Notes under the pieces: generated by a model
Seen by the model: the letters and a program-made list of their open reading frames with translations, nothing else
The model's database searches: none
Told to the model about the DNA's origin: nothing
Source: Portulaca oleracea
Lineage: Eukaryota > Streptophyta > Magnoliopsida > Caryophyllales > Portulacaceae
Length of the DNA stretch: 64,000 nucleotides
Direction: 5' to 3'
NCBI GenBank assembly: GCA_029582165.1
Contig: CM055892.1
Location: 6,067,254-6,131,253, forward strand
Shown here: positions 22,442 to 33,082 of the stretch, piece after piece
How the letters are laid out: every line of letters begins with the position of its first letter
Numbering within the stretch: the first letter of the stretch is position 1
Made by a program: the position numbers and the translations under genes

Positions 22442-22472
<31 letters not shown>
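21681..22472 (+). mobile_element. 5'-truncated RTE-type LINE insertion
   Basis: The plus strand encodes only the C-terminal end of an RTE polyprotein: THRIKIGWQKWKSASGVL, IPLKLKGQVYHMVVRPAILYG, RMVRWICGYTRLDRI, then (after a stop at 21987) FGHVRRRSVDAPVRR and GRGRPKKSMREVI, ending at 22217. A short 3' UTR ends in (GTT)n at 22440-22472, the simple-repeat tail typical of RTE elements. It sits in the opposite orientation inside the L1. I could not find a clean target duplication. Confidence 0.88.
22440..22472 (+). repeat. (GTT)n tail of the RTE insertion
   Basis: Eleven GTT triplets directly after the RTE 3' UTR. Confidence 0.93.
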
Positions 22473-22473
22473 A

Positions 22474-23112
22474 GTAAATGCTGAATTTTCCATCTTACAA
22501 TGTTCTAACTGAGTTTGTAGTTCTTTTATCTCTTGTAGATCCTGTAGTACTTTTCCATGCATCACATTTTTCCATTGCAGACATAAAAGTTTTGTAGTCA
22601 TACATGCTTTGATCAAATGCTTTTGTAAGGATAACATGGGTGAACCCTGGATAGATTTTTGGAAAATATCATTTAAAGCATCCTAGGATTCCGGTCTTTT
22701 TGTGATGCAGGGGACCAATCGAAAAAATTTGTACGAAAAGAATAATATTTTTAGACTTGCAGAACCAAAATAGAATGATCCAATAGCACATTTGGATGTT
22801 ATAAGTTTGTGAAAACCTTTCCATCCACTCTTGAGATGTATAAGCTCTATCTAACCTTTCTCATATCTAACTTTCACCTTTTCTCTCGAGGACTTTCTAG
22901 GAGAGCTAAGTTGTTCTTCCATTCAACGAAGCTATCATTACCATGAATCATTTCATAACCATCTCGCTTTTGAGATGGTTCCTTAACCTGATTAATGTCT
23001 CCTACAATAACAAATGGAGCTTCCGCGTTTATCAAGACTTGTTTGATAGAATCCCATACTATCTAGCATATGGATATCCATAAACAAAACATACTGAAGC
23101 ATACCGTGATGG
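22474..23112 (-). pseudogene. L1 LINE endonuclease and linker, first piece
   Basis: On the minus strand from about 23110: SVCFVYGYPY, then APFVIVGDINQVKEP (endonuclease core around the Asp of GDFN). Next come FVEWKNNLALLE, ERLDRAYTSQEWMERFS and the linker GSPMLSLQKHL...LQDLQEIKELQTQLEHC. Several frameshifts and stops. The N-terminal part of the endonuclease is missing; the piece ends near a (GAT)n tract. Confidence 0.85.
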
Positions 23113-23152
23113 GATTAGATGCTTGAATTGATGAACTTGATGATGATGATGA

Positions 23153-23512
23153 CAAAAAATTACTTAGGGGTACCCTAACTTTTGGTGAAATGTTTTTCCG
23201 GTACCCAACTTTTAAAAACTAATTTTGGGGTACCCTAACTTTTAGAATTAGAAATAATTAGGTGAATTTTCGGCCAATAGATTTGAATTCACCGGTGAGT
23301 TTTAGGCGGGAAATTGATTAAGTGTATTTGTGGACGAAAATGCCGTTTGTTTTTGTGGACGAAAATGATTTGAATCAATCGGAGTTTCACTAGAAATTCA
23401 CCTAGTAATTTCTAATCCTAAAAGTAAGGGTACCCCAAAATTAGTTTTGAAAAGTTAGGGTACCAAAAAATTGTTTCTTCAAAAGTTAGGGTACCTCTAA
23501 GTAATTTTTTGT
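23153..23512. mobile_element. MITE with long inverted repeats in a GAT microsatellite
   Basis: A 360-bp element. About 115 bp at each end are inverted copies (left AAAAAATTACTTAGGGGTAC; the right, reversed, has AGAGGTAC). The motif GGGTACCCTAACTTTT recurs three times in each arm. It is flanked on both sides by GATGATGAT, so the target duplication is hidden in the repeat. No coding capacity. Confidence 0.88.
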
Positions 23513-23529
23513 GATGATGATGATGATGA

Positions 23530-24280
23530 TTATCACAACCAAATCTCTAGGACTTGCAACCCACACAAGATATGGACATGGGGTAAAGGAGAACCACCAC
23601 TTAAGAACTATCAAACCCACCAAGAATTGCTAAAGGTTGGACCACCGCAACTCTATAAATCTTTTTGCTTGAACACCACCACAATTATATTGAGGCTAAC
23701 GTAAACAAGACTTTGAGGGAGAAAGTTGGAGAGAAAATCTCAATTTTACTCATAAGCATTTCATGTTCTTCCTCAATAATGTAAATGCATATGCACATTA
23801 TAGTGGAAGAGAATTTTGAACAATTGCAAAATGACACATGATCTTTAAAATTAATGCCCTCATATTGGGTTTTTACACAACATAAGGATGGTGGCAAAAA
23901 GGGAAAAACACAAAATAAAGGGGAAGAGAAGCAGCTGCTGCATATACCGAAGGTGGCATGATCGTGCCATATGTGGCGCATGACTCTTCCAGCGCCAAAA
24001 ATCGCCAAACTGTTACCTGAAAGTTTCATGATTGTATGCCATATGGCACAATCGTGAGTTGGTTCCAACGCCAGAAGATTGCCAAATTGTTGGAATTGCA
24101 CGATCGTGCAACCTGGATGGCACAATCGTGTCATCCCTCTTGGGTGAGGGCGCACGCTCGTGCAGCCTGAGCATGGCCTCAAAAGGGTGTGCAAGGCTAT
24201 GGCACGATCGTGCAGCCTCTAGGCACAATCGTGCAGCCTGTTCTTTTCTTCCTCTAACTCTATCCCGACCAGATTCATGA
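23530..24280. repeat. Noncoding stretch with CACGATCGTGC palindromes
   Basis: Variants of GGCACGATCGTGCAGCC recur at about 24040-24055, 24099-24111, 24118-24130, 24151-24163, 24202-24215 and 24224-24237. Similar word play (CACGGTCCATGT) occurs in the LTR at 52401-53104. It lies downstream (minus strand) of a gypsy integrase fragment, so it may be the decayed LTR of that element. No gene seen. Confidence 0.55.
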
Positions 24281-24479
24281 TGCTAAAAGATCAACATGCC
24301 CTTGGGATGACCCAGATCGGGTGCTAAAAGACCAAAATACTCTCAGCATTGGTGAACTCTCGAACCACTCAAAGGGGCTTGAGGCCGATCCAAACCACGG
24401 TTGAAACGAGCTTAGGAGTACTCGAGTTAAAAGGGAACTGAACCTCCATACGGGTGCGAGACGATGCCACCCTCTTATC

Positions 24480-24775
24480 TTGGGCTGGGAGAGAGGACTA
24501 CGGACCTCGGGAGAAGGATTTGCCTTCAAATCCTCATTGGGCTCATCATCCTGAAAGTACAAAGAGAAATCGCCAATGTTGAAGGTGGTGGAGACCCCCA
24601 TGTTTCCCGGAAAATTGAACTTGTAGGCGTTATCGTTGATCTTCTCCGTGATCCTGAACTGCCCATCACTCCGTGACATGAGCTTGTATACTGTTGGATG
24701 TTTTCCAACAAAGAGCATCACATCCGCAGCTTTGGATACCTTGTTCATCCAGATCAAATGCACACCGACATGACC
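24480..24775 (-). pseudogene. Ty3/gypsy integrase C-terminal fragment
   Basis: The minus strand encodes VHLIWMNKVSKAAD, GKHPTVYKLMSRSDGQFRI and EKINDNAYKFNFPGNMGV, then STTFNIGDFSLYFQDDEP. This is the GPF/GPY module and tail that end a gypsy integrase, cut off on both sides. The catalytic core and everything upstream are absent. Confidence 0.82.
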
Positions 24776-25281
24776 TGACTCATTTCATTGAGTAGTCATC
24801 AACTTCCAACCCAACAAAGTAGGACAAAAGGAAATATCTACAAACTGTGAGAAATAACCAGCATTGGAAATTGGATAACTATTAAAATCCACTAACATCG
24901 TTATATTTTGTTTTACATAATCAAACAATTACTTTTACCACAGGTTGAAACAATAGTTTATAGAATCAATATCAAACAATTACTTTCACAAGGAGTTGAA
25001 ACAACAGTTATACAATGAGCTAGTTAAAATGACAAATACTGCCAGCTACCTGATCAAACAGCATAGGGAAAACAACATTGCGTAGTTATTTCCCACCCAA
25101 AGCAAATATAATGTTCAGAAACTGGTGATGCCATATCTGCCTCAATGTCTTCTTCCACACAAATGCTTATTTATGGCATGACCTATCTCCAGTAAGGGCA
25201 CGTATTTAATCCCTGATTCCTGGTGTGTCCGGTCTCCTTCTGCAAACTGGATATTTGAACAGGCAGGAGGCTAGATGAGGA
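24776..25281. other. Intergenic, 3' side of the ABCI gene
   Basis: AT-rich; it will contain the 3' UTR of the minus-strand ABCI gene just below 25282. No separate gene or clear element seen. Confidence 0.5.
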
Positions 25282-28200
25282 TCACCGGTAGTATGCCATA
25301 TGTCTGGATGACCTGAAGGGAGAAGCATCAAAAGGAGATGATTTTTGGGGTTGGGTCATGGTCTTAGCAGCCTTCTTCTCAATCTTGGTCTCTGAACGAA
25401 GCCAAGACTCAACCACAGAAAGAAGATTGGCACTATTCTGCAACTCAACAACTTCCGTCAGCTTCTCCGCCCTCTTGAGCTCACCATCCTGAATGTATGC
25501 CAGATGAGTTGCCCATGTCTCCAGACCATCGAAGATGTGGGTTGCGTACACAATTGTGGCTCCTCTCTGCAGTTCACCATACAACCCTTGCAGGTGTTAA
25601 TTTAGTAATAACAATATTCTGTGCTAAGTTTTTGCTTCTTCAGCTATTCTGACAATCTAATCAGATTGACAAATGCGTTGTTAAATTAATTTGGGTTCTT
25701 CTAAATAACACCAAGCTCGTGAACTTGTGAATTTCCTGTTGGATTGATAAATACAAGGCTATAAGAACATATTCAACTCTGCTGTCGGATTTCCTAGTGA
25801 ACTTGTGAAATATGCAACAGGAAAAATACTCGTCTTTCTGGGTTCATATAAATGTCAAGTTGCGCATTATTTGAGGTTCTTAACGAGCTCATTTTGCATC
25901 AATTGGCTCCACCATTTAATTATGGGTGACAGACAGTTCAGATTTCAGAAGGTTATATTAAAAATCCATGCCCCATGGTATTCATGAAGCTTTTTTAAGA
26001 AGAAACTCTCTGCTCAGAATCATAGTTTCATGCTGAACAAATTTTCTTTCTCAGAAATCAGAAACATATCCATATAATATACACAGTATTATTTCAATTT
26101 TCAAAACTAGGGTGTGTTTCCTCGGATTTCATGTGCTTTAAACAAAATATAGGAGGCATGCAAGAATATTTATACCTGTTCACACTCTTCCTTTAAGAAG
26201 TCTAGCAAATCCATCCTTGCAACCACATCAAGATCAACAGTTACCTCATCTAACAGGAGGACCTGCACCATGCCGCAAGTTTCAAGTGTCATTGGGTAGT
26301 ATTTTGGTGGGTGGGGGGGGGGGGGTTGAGGGACAGGAAGATATGGATAATAATTAATAAACTATGAAATTTACCAGTTGGTCAACAGAGAACAACTCTA
26401 CAGAGACGTAAGAGGTTAGAGGAAAGCAACAGAAACCACAGGACGGTGTGGAGCATGAATGTCAAAGGAAAAGCAACTGAATATTGACTGGCACAAGGAG
26501 ATGCAGTCAACAGGATGATCACACACTTTTGACAATAAGTATCAACCATATTCATGTATCACTAAAACTCAAACATTCAATACATGTGAATTATGCATCT
26601 TTCATTCCACATTTCCAGACATTAAGGAAACTTAGAATGCAGTTTCCAGAACAGAACAATGGGAGCAAAGGAGCAGCAGAAAGAAATTAAAAGAAGAGTA
26701 CCTTGAAAGGATGAAGAAGCCCCATGCAGATTTGGACTCTTCTTCTCTGCCCATCAGAAACCTTATGCATGCGCCAATTTATATCAATATCAAGCAAGTC
26801 AATTAACTTCTCCCTTCTGTAAGGATCAGCTCCTTCGACTGGAAAGATAAATAAATAAAAAAAAAAAAACCCTTACAATTCAGAACCTCAATCTAGATGC
26901 AGTGGGATGGGGGCAAGAAAATATAACTTCTATTGCTTCTCCTGTTCCTAAAGCAACAGTGTGAGTCAACTTGGACCAGAACTATAAATCCCATCAATAA
27001 TCCTAATGCCATAAGAAGCACATGTCTTTTGAGGAAATCACAAGCGCTAAATGGTAAAACTTTTCTCTTTTAGCAGTTTCTCTTCCTCCTTTGCCAGGAA
27101 CAGATTTTTCATATTTTGAAATGAGATGAGTATATATGATCTTAGATGAAAAGAGTGCAAAGCGCAAAGGCTCCTCGGGCTTCAGGGTGCGGGTTTTCTG
27201 TATGTGGGGCGCGACATTAGAAACCCAGAAAAAATAGAGAAGAAAGTTTGAGAATTAATTAGCAAAACAAAAAAAAAAAAAAGAAGAAAGAGACGTGGTT
27301 AACAAAGAAGTCCACCAAGGAAGAAAAAAGAGAAGAGAGAAACTCGGAAGAGGAAGAAGTAGAAAAGGAAGAGAAAGCTAGCTATAGGAGTTATAAAGAG
27401 AAAGAGGAAGCAGGAGGGAGTGGAAAAGGACAAAAAGAGACTTATCTGTAGGTGAGAGAAAGCAACACTTAGGGTGCAAAAAGCCCAAGAGCTTTGTGCC
27501 CTGCAAAAAAGCGCAAAAAGCCCAAAAGGCTCGGGTTTTTTGTATGGGGCTGGGCTTCAATGTGAAAAGCGCAACGGGCTGCAGCCCAGGTTTTTTTGCA
27601 TCCCAGGCGTGCTTTTTTAAACTAGGTATATGGTCAGCGATGAAGGCACAGAGACAGCACAAGCATGCTGACAAGTAGCAAGATGCGCCCCCTCCTCCCC
27701 CCCCCCCCCCCAAAAAAAAAAAAAAAAACCACATGCAGAAAAAAAGGAGGGGGGGATGCTTAGATCTTGAGGTCCTGGACGCCACAGGTAAAAGGTCAGG
27801 ATATCTGTACAGGAGTGGACTAAGAATTAGAAAGATACCTCCATATATCATCTGTTCAGCTGATATACCTCCTTGGAGAGGGACCTCCCCCTAAAATTTT
27901 AAAGCACAAGCTATATAGTATAAGTTACAAATACCAGAAAACAAAGGCAAAATTAGTCACCAGAACAGAACTAGATTACACAAAAGCAGGGACCGGAAAA
28001 TCTGTGTTGCATAATTTAGATGGGATCCAAAGTTCCAAACAACAAAACATGCAAAACTTCCAACACTTGTTGTAGTTTACAAATGTTCTGGGGGGCTGAA
28101 AACACAAGTGAAGCATAGAGCTTTAGCTAACTAGCATATTATCTAAGTTACAAAATTCGACCACACGTTTAGGTACTGCAATCTCTGTTTTTCGACATAT

Positions 28201-29420
28201 TTTTGGTTCGACATGAAGATTCAAGTGTCCATGACTATGTTGGACTGTTGAATGTATGACATAAATGCATTAAGTGAAATGCAAAGTCCCAATTAACTGA
28301 AGCAATAAGAAAGTACTCTCATATAATAAACGGCAAACAAATGGAGCATTTATTTCAGTCCCTAATGTCTGAAGTACCAAAATTTGTGATTCTGCCAGCA
28401 TAAAGTGAAATGAAGAGTCCCTAGTAACTTAGGCATTAACAAAGAAAACTAACACAAGTGAACTGCAAACAAATGAAACCATTTGTTTCAGTTCCTGATA
28501 TGACTGGAGCCCCAAAAGTCCCGAAATACTGTTGCAGTCCTACTAAAGTTTCTTCCAAGTCACCAACAGTTTGACTCATCCAATTCTTAAGGAGAAAATA
28601 AGTCTATGTAACAGTTAAATGGGATGCAACAACCCCATAACATATCATCTCAAGTAAATTATTGCATAACTATAGCTACAAAAATTGCTGAGAGGTGGCT
28701 AGTTGTCAACGAACTGTCGGGCGAAGAAGACTGCTTCTCCCCATGCTCCTCCCCCCCCCCCCCCCAAAAAAAATATAAATAAATAAATAAATAAAAAATA
28801 AATAAATAATCCGAATCAACGGCAAAGACACCTCCTTCCCAGTCCTCCAGAAGGTTGCATCCACTCTTGGCAAAATGGTCACACTAGTCATCAACTCAGA
28901 CGCTCTCGACCTAAGCCACTCCGATCAAGCCGGCGGTGAAAAGCGTCACCAGTTCTTTGCCGTGAAACTCCATTCTAGCCCATCTCATTTGCGTGTCCTC
29001 CAAAGCCAATTCTCTTCTATCCGATCTGTCCTCAGTCCTCTGCATCGCTTAAACTCATTTGCTTGATATTTTCCATATCAATCCTACTATCCTCCTTTAC
29101 TATAGCAAGCCCTATCTTCCTTGTGCTGGGCCTGCTGTGTGGCGGGAGCGAGGTCGGGTTCATCAGGAAAGCCAAGGTCAGATTTGATGACGGAGTCCCG
29201 CTGGTGGAAGGCTACCTCTTTCTGTCTCTAAAAAAATCAGAGTTTTATCTTTTTTCTCTCTAAAGGTAAGATTGGATTTGTACAAATATTTTCTTTTTCC
29301 TGCTCTACTCTTGCCGGACAATTTGAATCCCTTGCCATTAATTCACGTCCTTGTAATTTAGAAAAAAATATTGTCACTCCAAGTATATTTCCGAAAACTT
29401 GGGTCCTTTTAGTCTCTTTT

Positions 29421-29456
<36 letters not shown>

Positions 29457-29812
29457 GCCGTAGGGAAAAGAAATTCAAAGGGTGAAAAATACAAAGGGTG
29501 AAACGGAAAGATATGAAACAATGGTGATCACTGCTTATGATACAGCCCAATGGTTTACAGCATTGATTTTTTGCACAGGCATCTATGGAATATATTAGCA
29601 ATGTCGAATGGAAGGTGTGAGCCCTTATAGGGCATGACACTTACATTCCCTACCCCTGTCCGGTGTCCGCTATGAGGCCGTTGGGTTAGTATTCCCCTGA
29701 GGTAGGGGGCCCGACATGTTGGACTATTACCTAATATATAAAAAAAATATAAGCAATGTGGAAGAAATGTTTCTGAACAAATACACAAGGAACTCTATGT
29801 GCATGCATGTGT

Positions 29813-29871
<59 letters not shown>

Positions 29872-31584
29872 GTATTCCCCTGAGGCAGGGGGCCCGACAT
29901 GTTGGACTATTACCTAATATATGAAAAAAAATATAAGCAATGTGGAAGAAATGTTTCTGAACAAATACACAAGGAACTCTATGTGCATGCATGTGTGTCA
30001 GAGAGAGAGAGAGAGAGAGAGAGAGCATACTGCAGAGCCAATATTCCTGCTCCAATATCCTCCCAGATATGCTAAATCACCACTACAAACAAGCTGTGTA
30101 TCATGGAAAGCTGAACCGTTCAGCACCTGCACCACATCCCTTCCACCAACCATATGTTTTCCAGCCAAAATTTTTAATAAACTAGTTTTTCCTGCAAAGC
30201 ATCAATGATGACCACAGTCAGATAATAAGCAACTGATCACACTATGCTAAGGAAAACAACGCAGAACCTTTGCACAGCCTTTATTCTTCTAGAAAAACCT
30301 CACATATCAGGCTCGTTGTCTTTCTACAACACCCGCAACCACTAAGACATGCATACCAATAGAAATCATGAAAGCTAGTGCCATTTTCCAGATTCGCAGC
30401 ATTTAAAAAGGTACAAGTAACGAAGTGTTAGATGGAAAGAACGAGGATCAAGTCAGTACAACTTAGCAGTGTTTTAGAGAATGAGCTTCAGTCAAATGAT
30501 ATGTACTCTCCCTATCCCCAAACTTGTCAAACTTCCAAAACCCAAGCAGATTATTTTGGCCTCTCCAGACAGAGCGGTGGGAAGGGAATCAACTAACAGC
30601 AGTTCATACCGAGAATACCAACATAACTTCTTCAATTCCAAAATCATGAAGAAAAATGAGCATCAGTGGTAACCAAAGGCCAATTATATTTCATAAGAAT
30701 GCATTACCTACACCATCTCAAAAACAACTTCTACGTTCCAAGTTATCCAATTCATTCCAAACATTTTTACACCTACTTATATGAGCCTCATGAGATAAGC
30801 GCCTAAATCATAACAAACCAGGGAAATGAAAGTAGCATTAACTGTCTAGTTCAAAGGGCTTGTTATCGTCAACTTCCTATAAGTATTTATCATCAGCGCG
30901 AGTCAGCGCTTATATGTACTGGGTAGCGCTTAGCACAAGTAACAGCTACACACACTAATTCAGTAATTAGCACAAATGAGAACCAGCCATGTTTTCAAGT
31001 TCAATTTTGAACTCCAAAGAGAATTGACGAGCATTCATCATTGGTCAGCACTCTTTGTCAGCATCGTCAGCAAAAATTTACTAATGATAAGTTCAAAAAA
31101 AGCCCAAAATCCTTGTCCGCTGAAAAACCCTCCTGTATATCTCCTATTTCCCATTTTCTAAAAATTAACAGCATTTGATCTGAAATCTATGAAATTCACA
31201 AAAATCATCAATCCCATGTAGTGTTCAGCTCAAGACTTGGATGCATTTAGTTACCAGAAACATAGTCAAATTCTCATAGCGATGGATGTCCAAATCATAT
31301 CACATATGTCTAGCATATAGAACTATGTGACATATACAGTACAAATAAACCAATAAACCAATTCACCAGAAAATACTCAAAATAGAACAGAAATTCTAGT
31401 ATAAGAGAGTGAAATGAGAAATTTAACCAGATCCATTGGCGCCGACAAGAAGACAGCGAGAACCAGGAGCAACTTCGAGGTTGAAGTCGGCAAAAAGCGG
31501 AGGTTGGCCAGGGTATGCGAAATTCATCGCTCGAACAGCGATGCTCTTCACCAACGGCTGATCATTGCCTCCCTCCACCACCAT
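25282..31584 (-). CDS. ABC transporter I family ATPase (ABCI19/20/21 type), six exons
   Basis: Exons (minus strand): 31584-31428, 30191-30031, 27890-27839, 26838-26702, 26262-26176, 25566-25282. All introns are GT-AG and the phases agree, giving 292 residues with no stop. Walker A (GANGSGKTS, residues 48-56) is split by intron 1. The signature is [10 protein letters not shown] (150-159), Walker B VLLLDEV (170-176) with DLD after it, and the H-loop is YATH (205-208). There is no membrane segment, so this is a soluble single nucleotide-binding protein. The C-terminus SSRHMAYYR is characteristic of the ABCI19/20/21 group, which in Arabidopsis form a complex at the endoplasmic reticulum linked to cytokinin responses. 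The start at 31584 gives the usual short N-terminus; TTGCAG upstream at about 31630 could hint at a leader intron. It is the only clearly intact host gene here. Confidence 0.93.
27891..30030 (-). other. ABCI intron 2, repeat-rich
   Basis: A 2.1-kb intron with a C17 run at about 28750, (AAAT)n, (CTA)n at about 29424-29455, long (GA)n tracts and a tandem duplication at its 5' end. Positions 28860-29265 are more GC-rich, with short open frames (28875-29066, 29063-29263 plus) that I cannot assign; they may be a captured or inserted fragment. Nothing in it disturbs the exons. Confidence 0.7.
29684..30025. repeat. 185-bp tandem duplication ending at the exon-2 splice donor
   Basis: Two near-identical copies start TTAGTATTCCCCTGAGG at about 29684 and 29869. 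Each ends GCATGCATGTGTGTCAGA plus a (GA)n tract, long in the first and short in the second. The second (GA)n lies directly beside the minus-strand donor of exon 2 (30030/30031). Confidence 0.88.
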
Positions 31585-31784
31585 TGTTGATTTCTCTAAC
31601 TTGCTGTTGTAATTCGCAAGAATTGTCACCTGCAACGGCAAAAAAAAAAAAAAAAAAAACAAAAAGAAGAAAAGAAAAGAAAAAGGGGGAGAGAACCGTG
31701 GTAGTTGCTGTTCGCGGTTGCAGGATGGACACAATTTAACACAGTGACACAAACGAGCGGTAGTTGGGTCTTTTTTCTTTTCCA

Positions 31785-32019
31785 AACTTTTATATTTTGT
31801 TAGTAATACCACTCAAAGAATTGCTCCCAAATACTATATATTTTGGGAAAATTATTTTTTGGTGCCTCACCCCCCCCCCCCCCCCCCCCCGAGATCATAG
31901 CGAGTTTAGTTTTTATAAACCCAGTTGCTACTTAACTTTTATATTTTGTTAGTAATACCACTCAAAGAATTGCTCCCAAATACTATATATTTTGGGAAAA
32001 ATATTTTTTGGTGCCTCAT
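31785..32019 (+). repeat. Direct repeat upstream of the ABCI gene
   Basis: An 85-bp segment (TAGTAATACCACTCAAAGAA, ATATTTTGGGAAAA, TTTTTTGGTGCCTCA) at 31785-31870 recurs at 31934-32019, period 149 bp. A long C run follows the first copy. It lies 200-430 bp upstream of the ABCI start codon, so in its promoter region. Confidence 0.88.
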
Positions 32020-32524
32020 ACATTATATTTTAAAGTTTTTAATTTTTTTTGGTAATTTTCGTATAAGGTTGATCGGATTTAATCCATGACCGAAATACCC
32101 TCAAATGAAGGATATAGAAGACCAACATACCTCCCCCACCCCCAACGATCTTGAGTATTATAGTTGCTTGAAGGTACTCTATGTTTTCGGAAAACTATTT
32201 ACTGGTATTCCATGTTTTCAAAATGTATTTACAAATACCATATATGGTTAAGTTTCTCCACTACTGCAAATGGGATCCCAATCCATGGGATTGCTATGGG
32301 TCCTCTTTGGGTCTACCCTCGGGTCTTCTAAGGGGCTCGGGGCTAATCAGCAAGAATAAGCTAGGAGGATCAACCATGGGATATTAAGGAAGAAAGCCAA
32401 GGTAGAACAATGGGGAAGCAATTGATCACAACCGTGACTCAAATTGTCATGTCCATGACTCCTTTCTAGAGCTTCCATGACTTGATGGACAGACAATAGT
32501 CACAATCGCAACAAAGGTGGCCCC
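32020..32524. other. Intergenic before the copia element
   Basis: No gene or element recognised. GCCCC at 32520-32524 is the likely left target duplication of the copia element. Confidence 0.5.
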
Positions 32525-33032
32525 TATTAGGTGTGGAGACCAAATGGGAGAAGGAAAAAGGAAGAAGGAGAGGTAGAAAAGGAAGGAATCGTGAGAGGCG
32601 ATGCCAGCGTCTTGTCCAGGAGTTTTGTTGTTGAGGGCGCTGCCAGCGCTTGTGTGAAATATTCGGGGAATATTTTTGAGATCTTTTCTGTTTCCTTTCT
32701 ACAATTGTTTCCTAATTCGCGGTTGTTTCTTATTGCTGTAGACTTCCATATTGTTTAGGTTACTACCATATTGTAACCTAGGTTTTCCCTTGTACCCTCT
32801 AGTATATATTGGAGTGAGTTTCTCATTGTTATGTATCCCTGAGATCAAGTGAGATAGAGAGAAACACAACCTTTGTGTTGTAATCCTCATATTACTAGTG
32901 CATCGATTCCGTGTTTTTTTTTCCGCTTTGGGTTTTTTCCACGTTAAAAATCCTGGTGTCAAATTTCTTATTTCTTTTCCGCTATTATTTCCTATTGTTT
33001 GTGGTTTGCTTGAGTGCTCTTTGATCCTAACA
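32525..33032 (+). repeat. 5' LTR of the copia element
   Basis: 508 bp, ending CCTAACA just before the primer site. Its first base pair is mutated (TATTAGG versus TGTTAGG in the right LTR). A sequence around TAGTATATATTGG could be the TATA box. Confidence 0.88.
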
Positions 33033-33034
33033 AC

Positions 33035-33046
33035 TGGTATTAGAGC
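33035..33046 (+). other. Primer binding site of the copia element
   Basis: TGGTATTAGAGC, one base away from the standard TGGTATCAGAGC initiator-Met site, two bases after the LTR. Confidence 0.85.
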
Positions 33047-33082
33047 CTGCAGGGTTGGTGAAAGAGAACTCGCTTTCAAACA

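Noticed and set aside
23685..24194. 169-codon minus ORF
   Set aside because: No domain features; it runs through the palindrome-rich noncoding stretch.
29795..30208. Ser/Leu and Arg/Glu repeat ORFs
   Set aside because: Translations of the (GA)n tracts in the ABCI intron and of exon 2 in the wrong frame.
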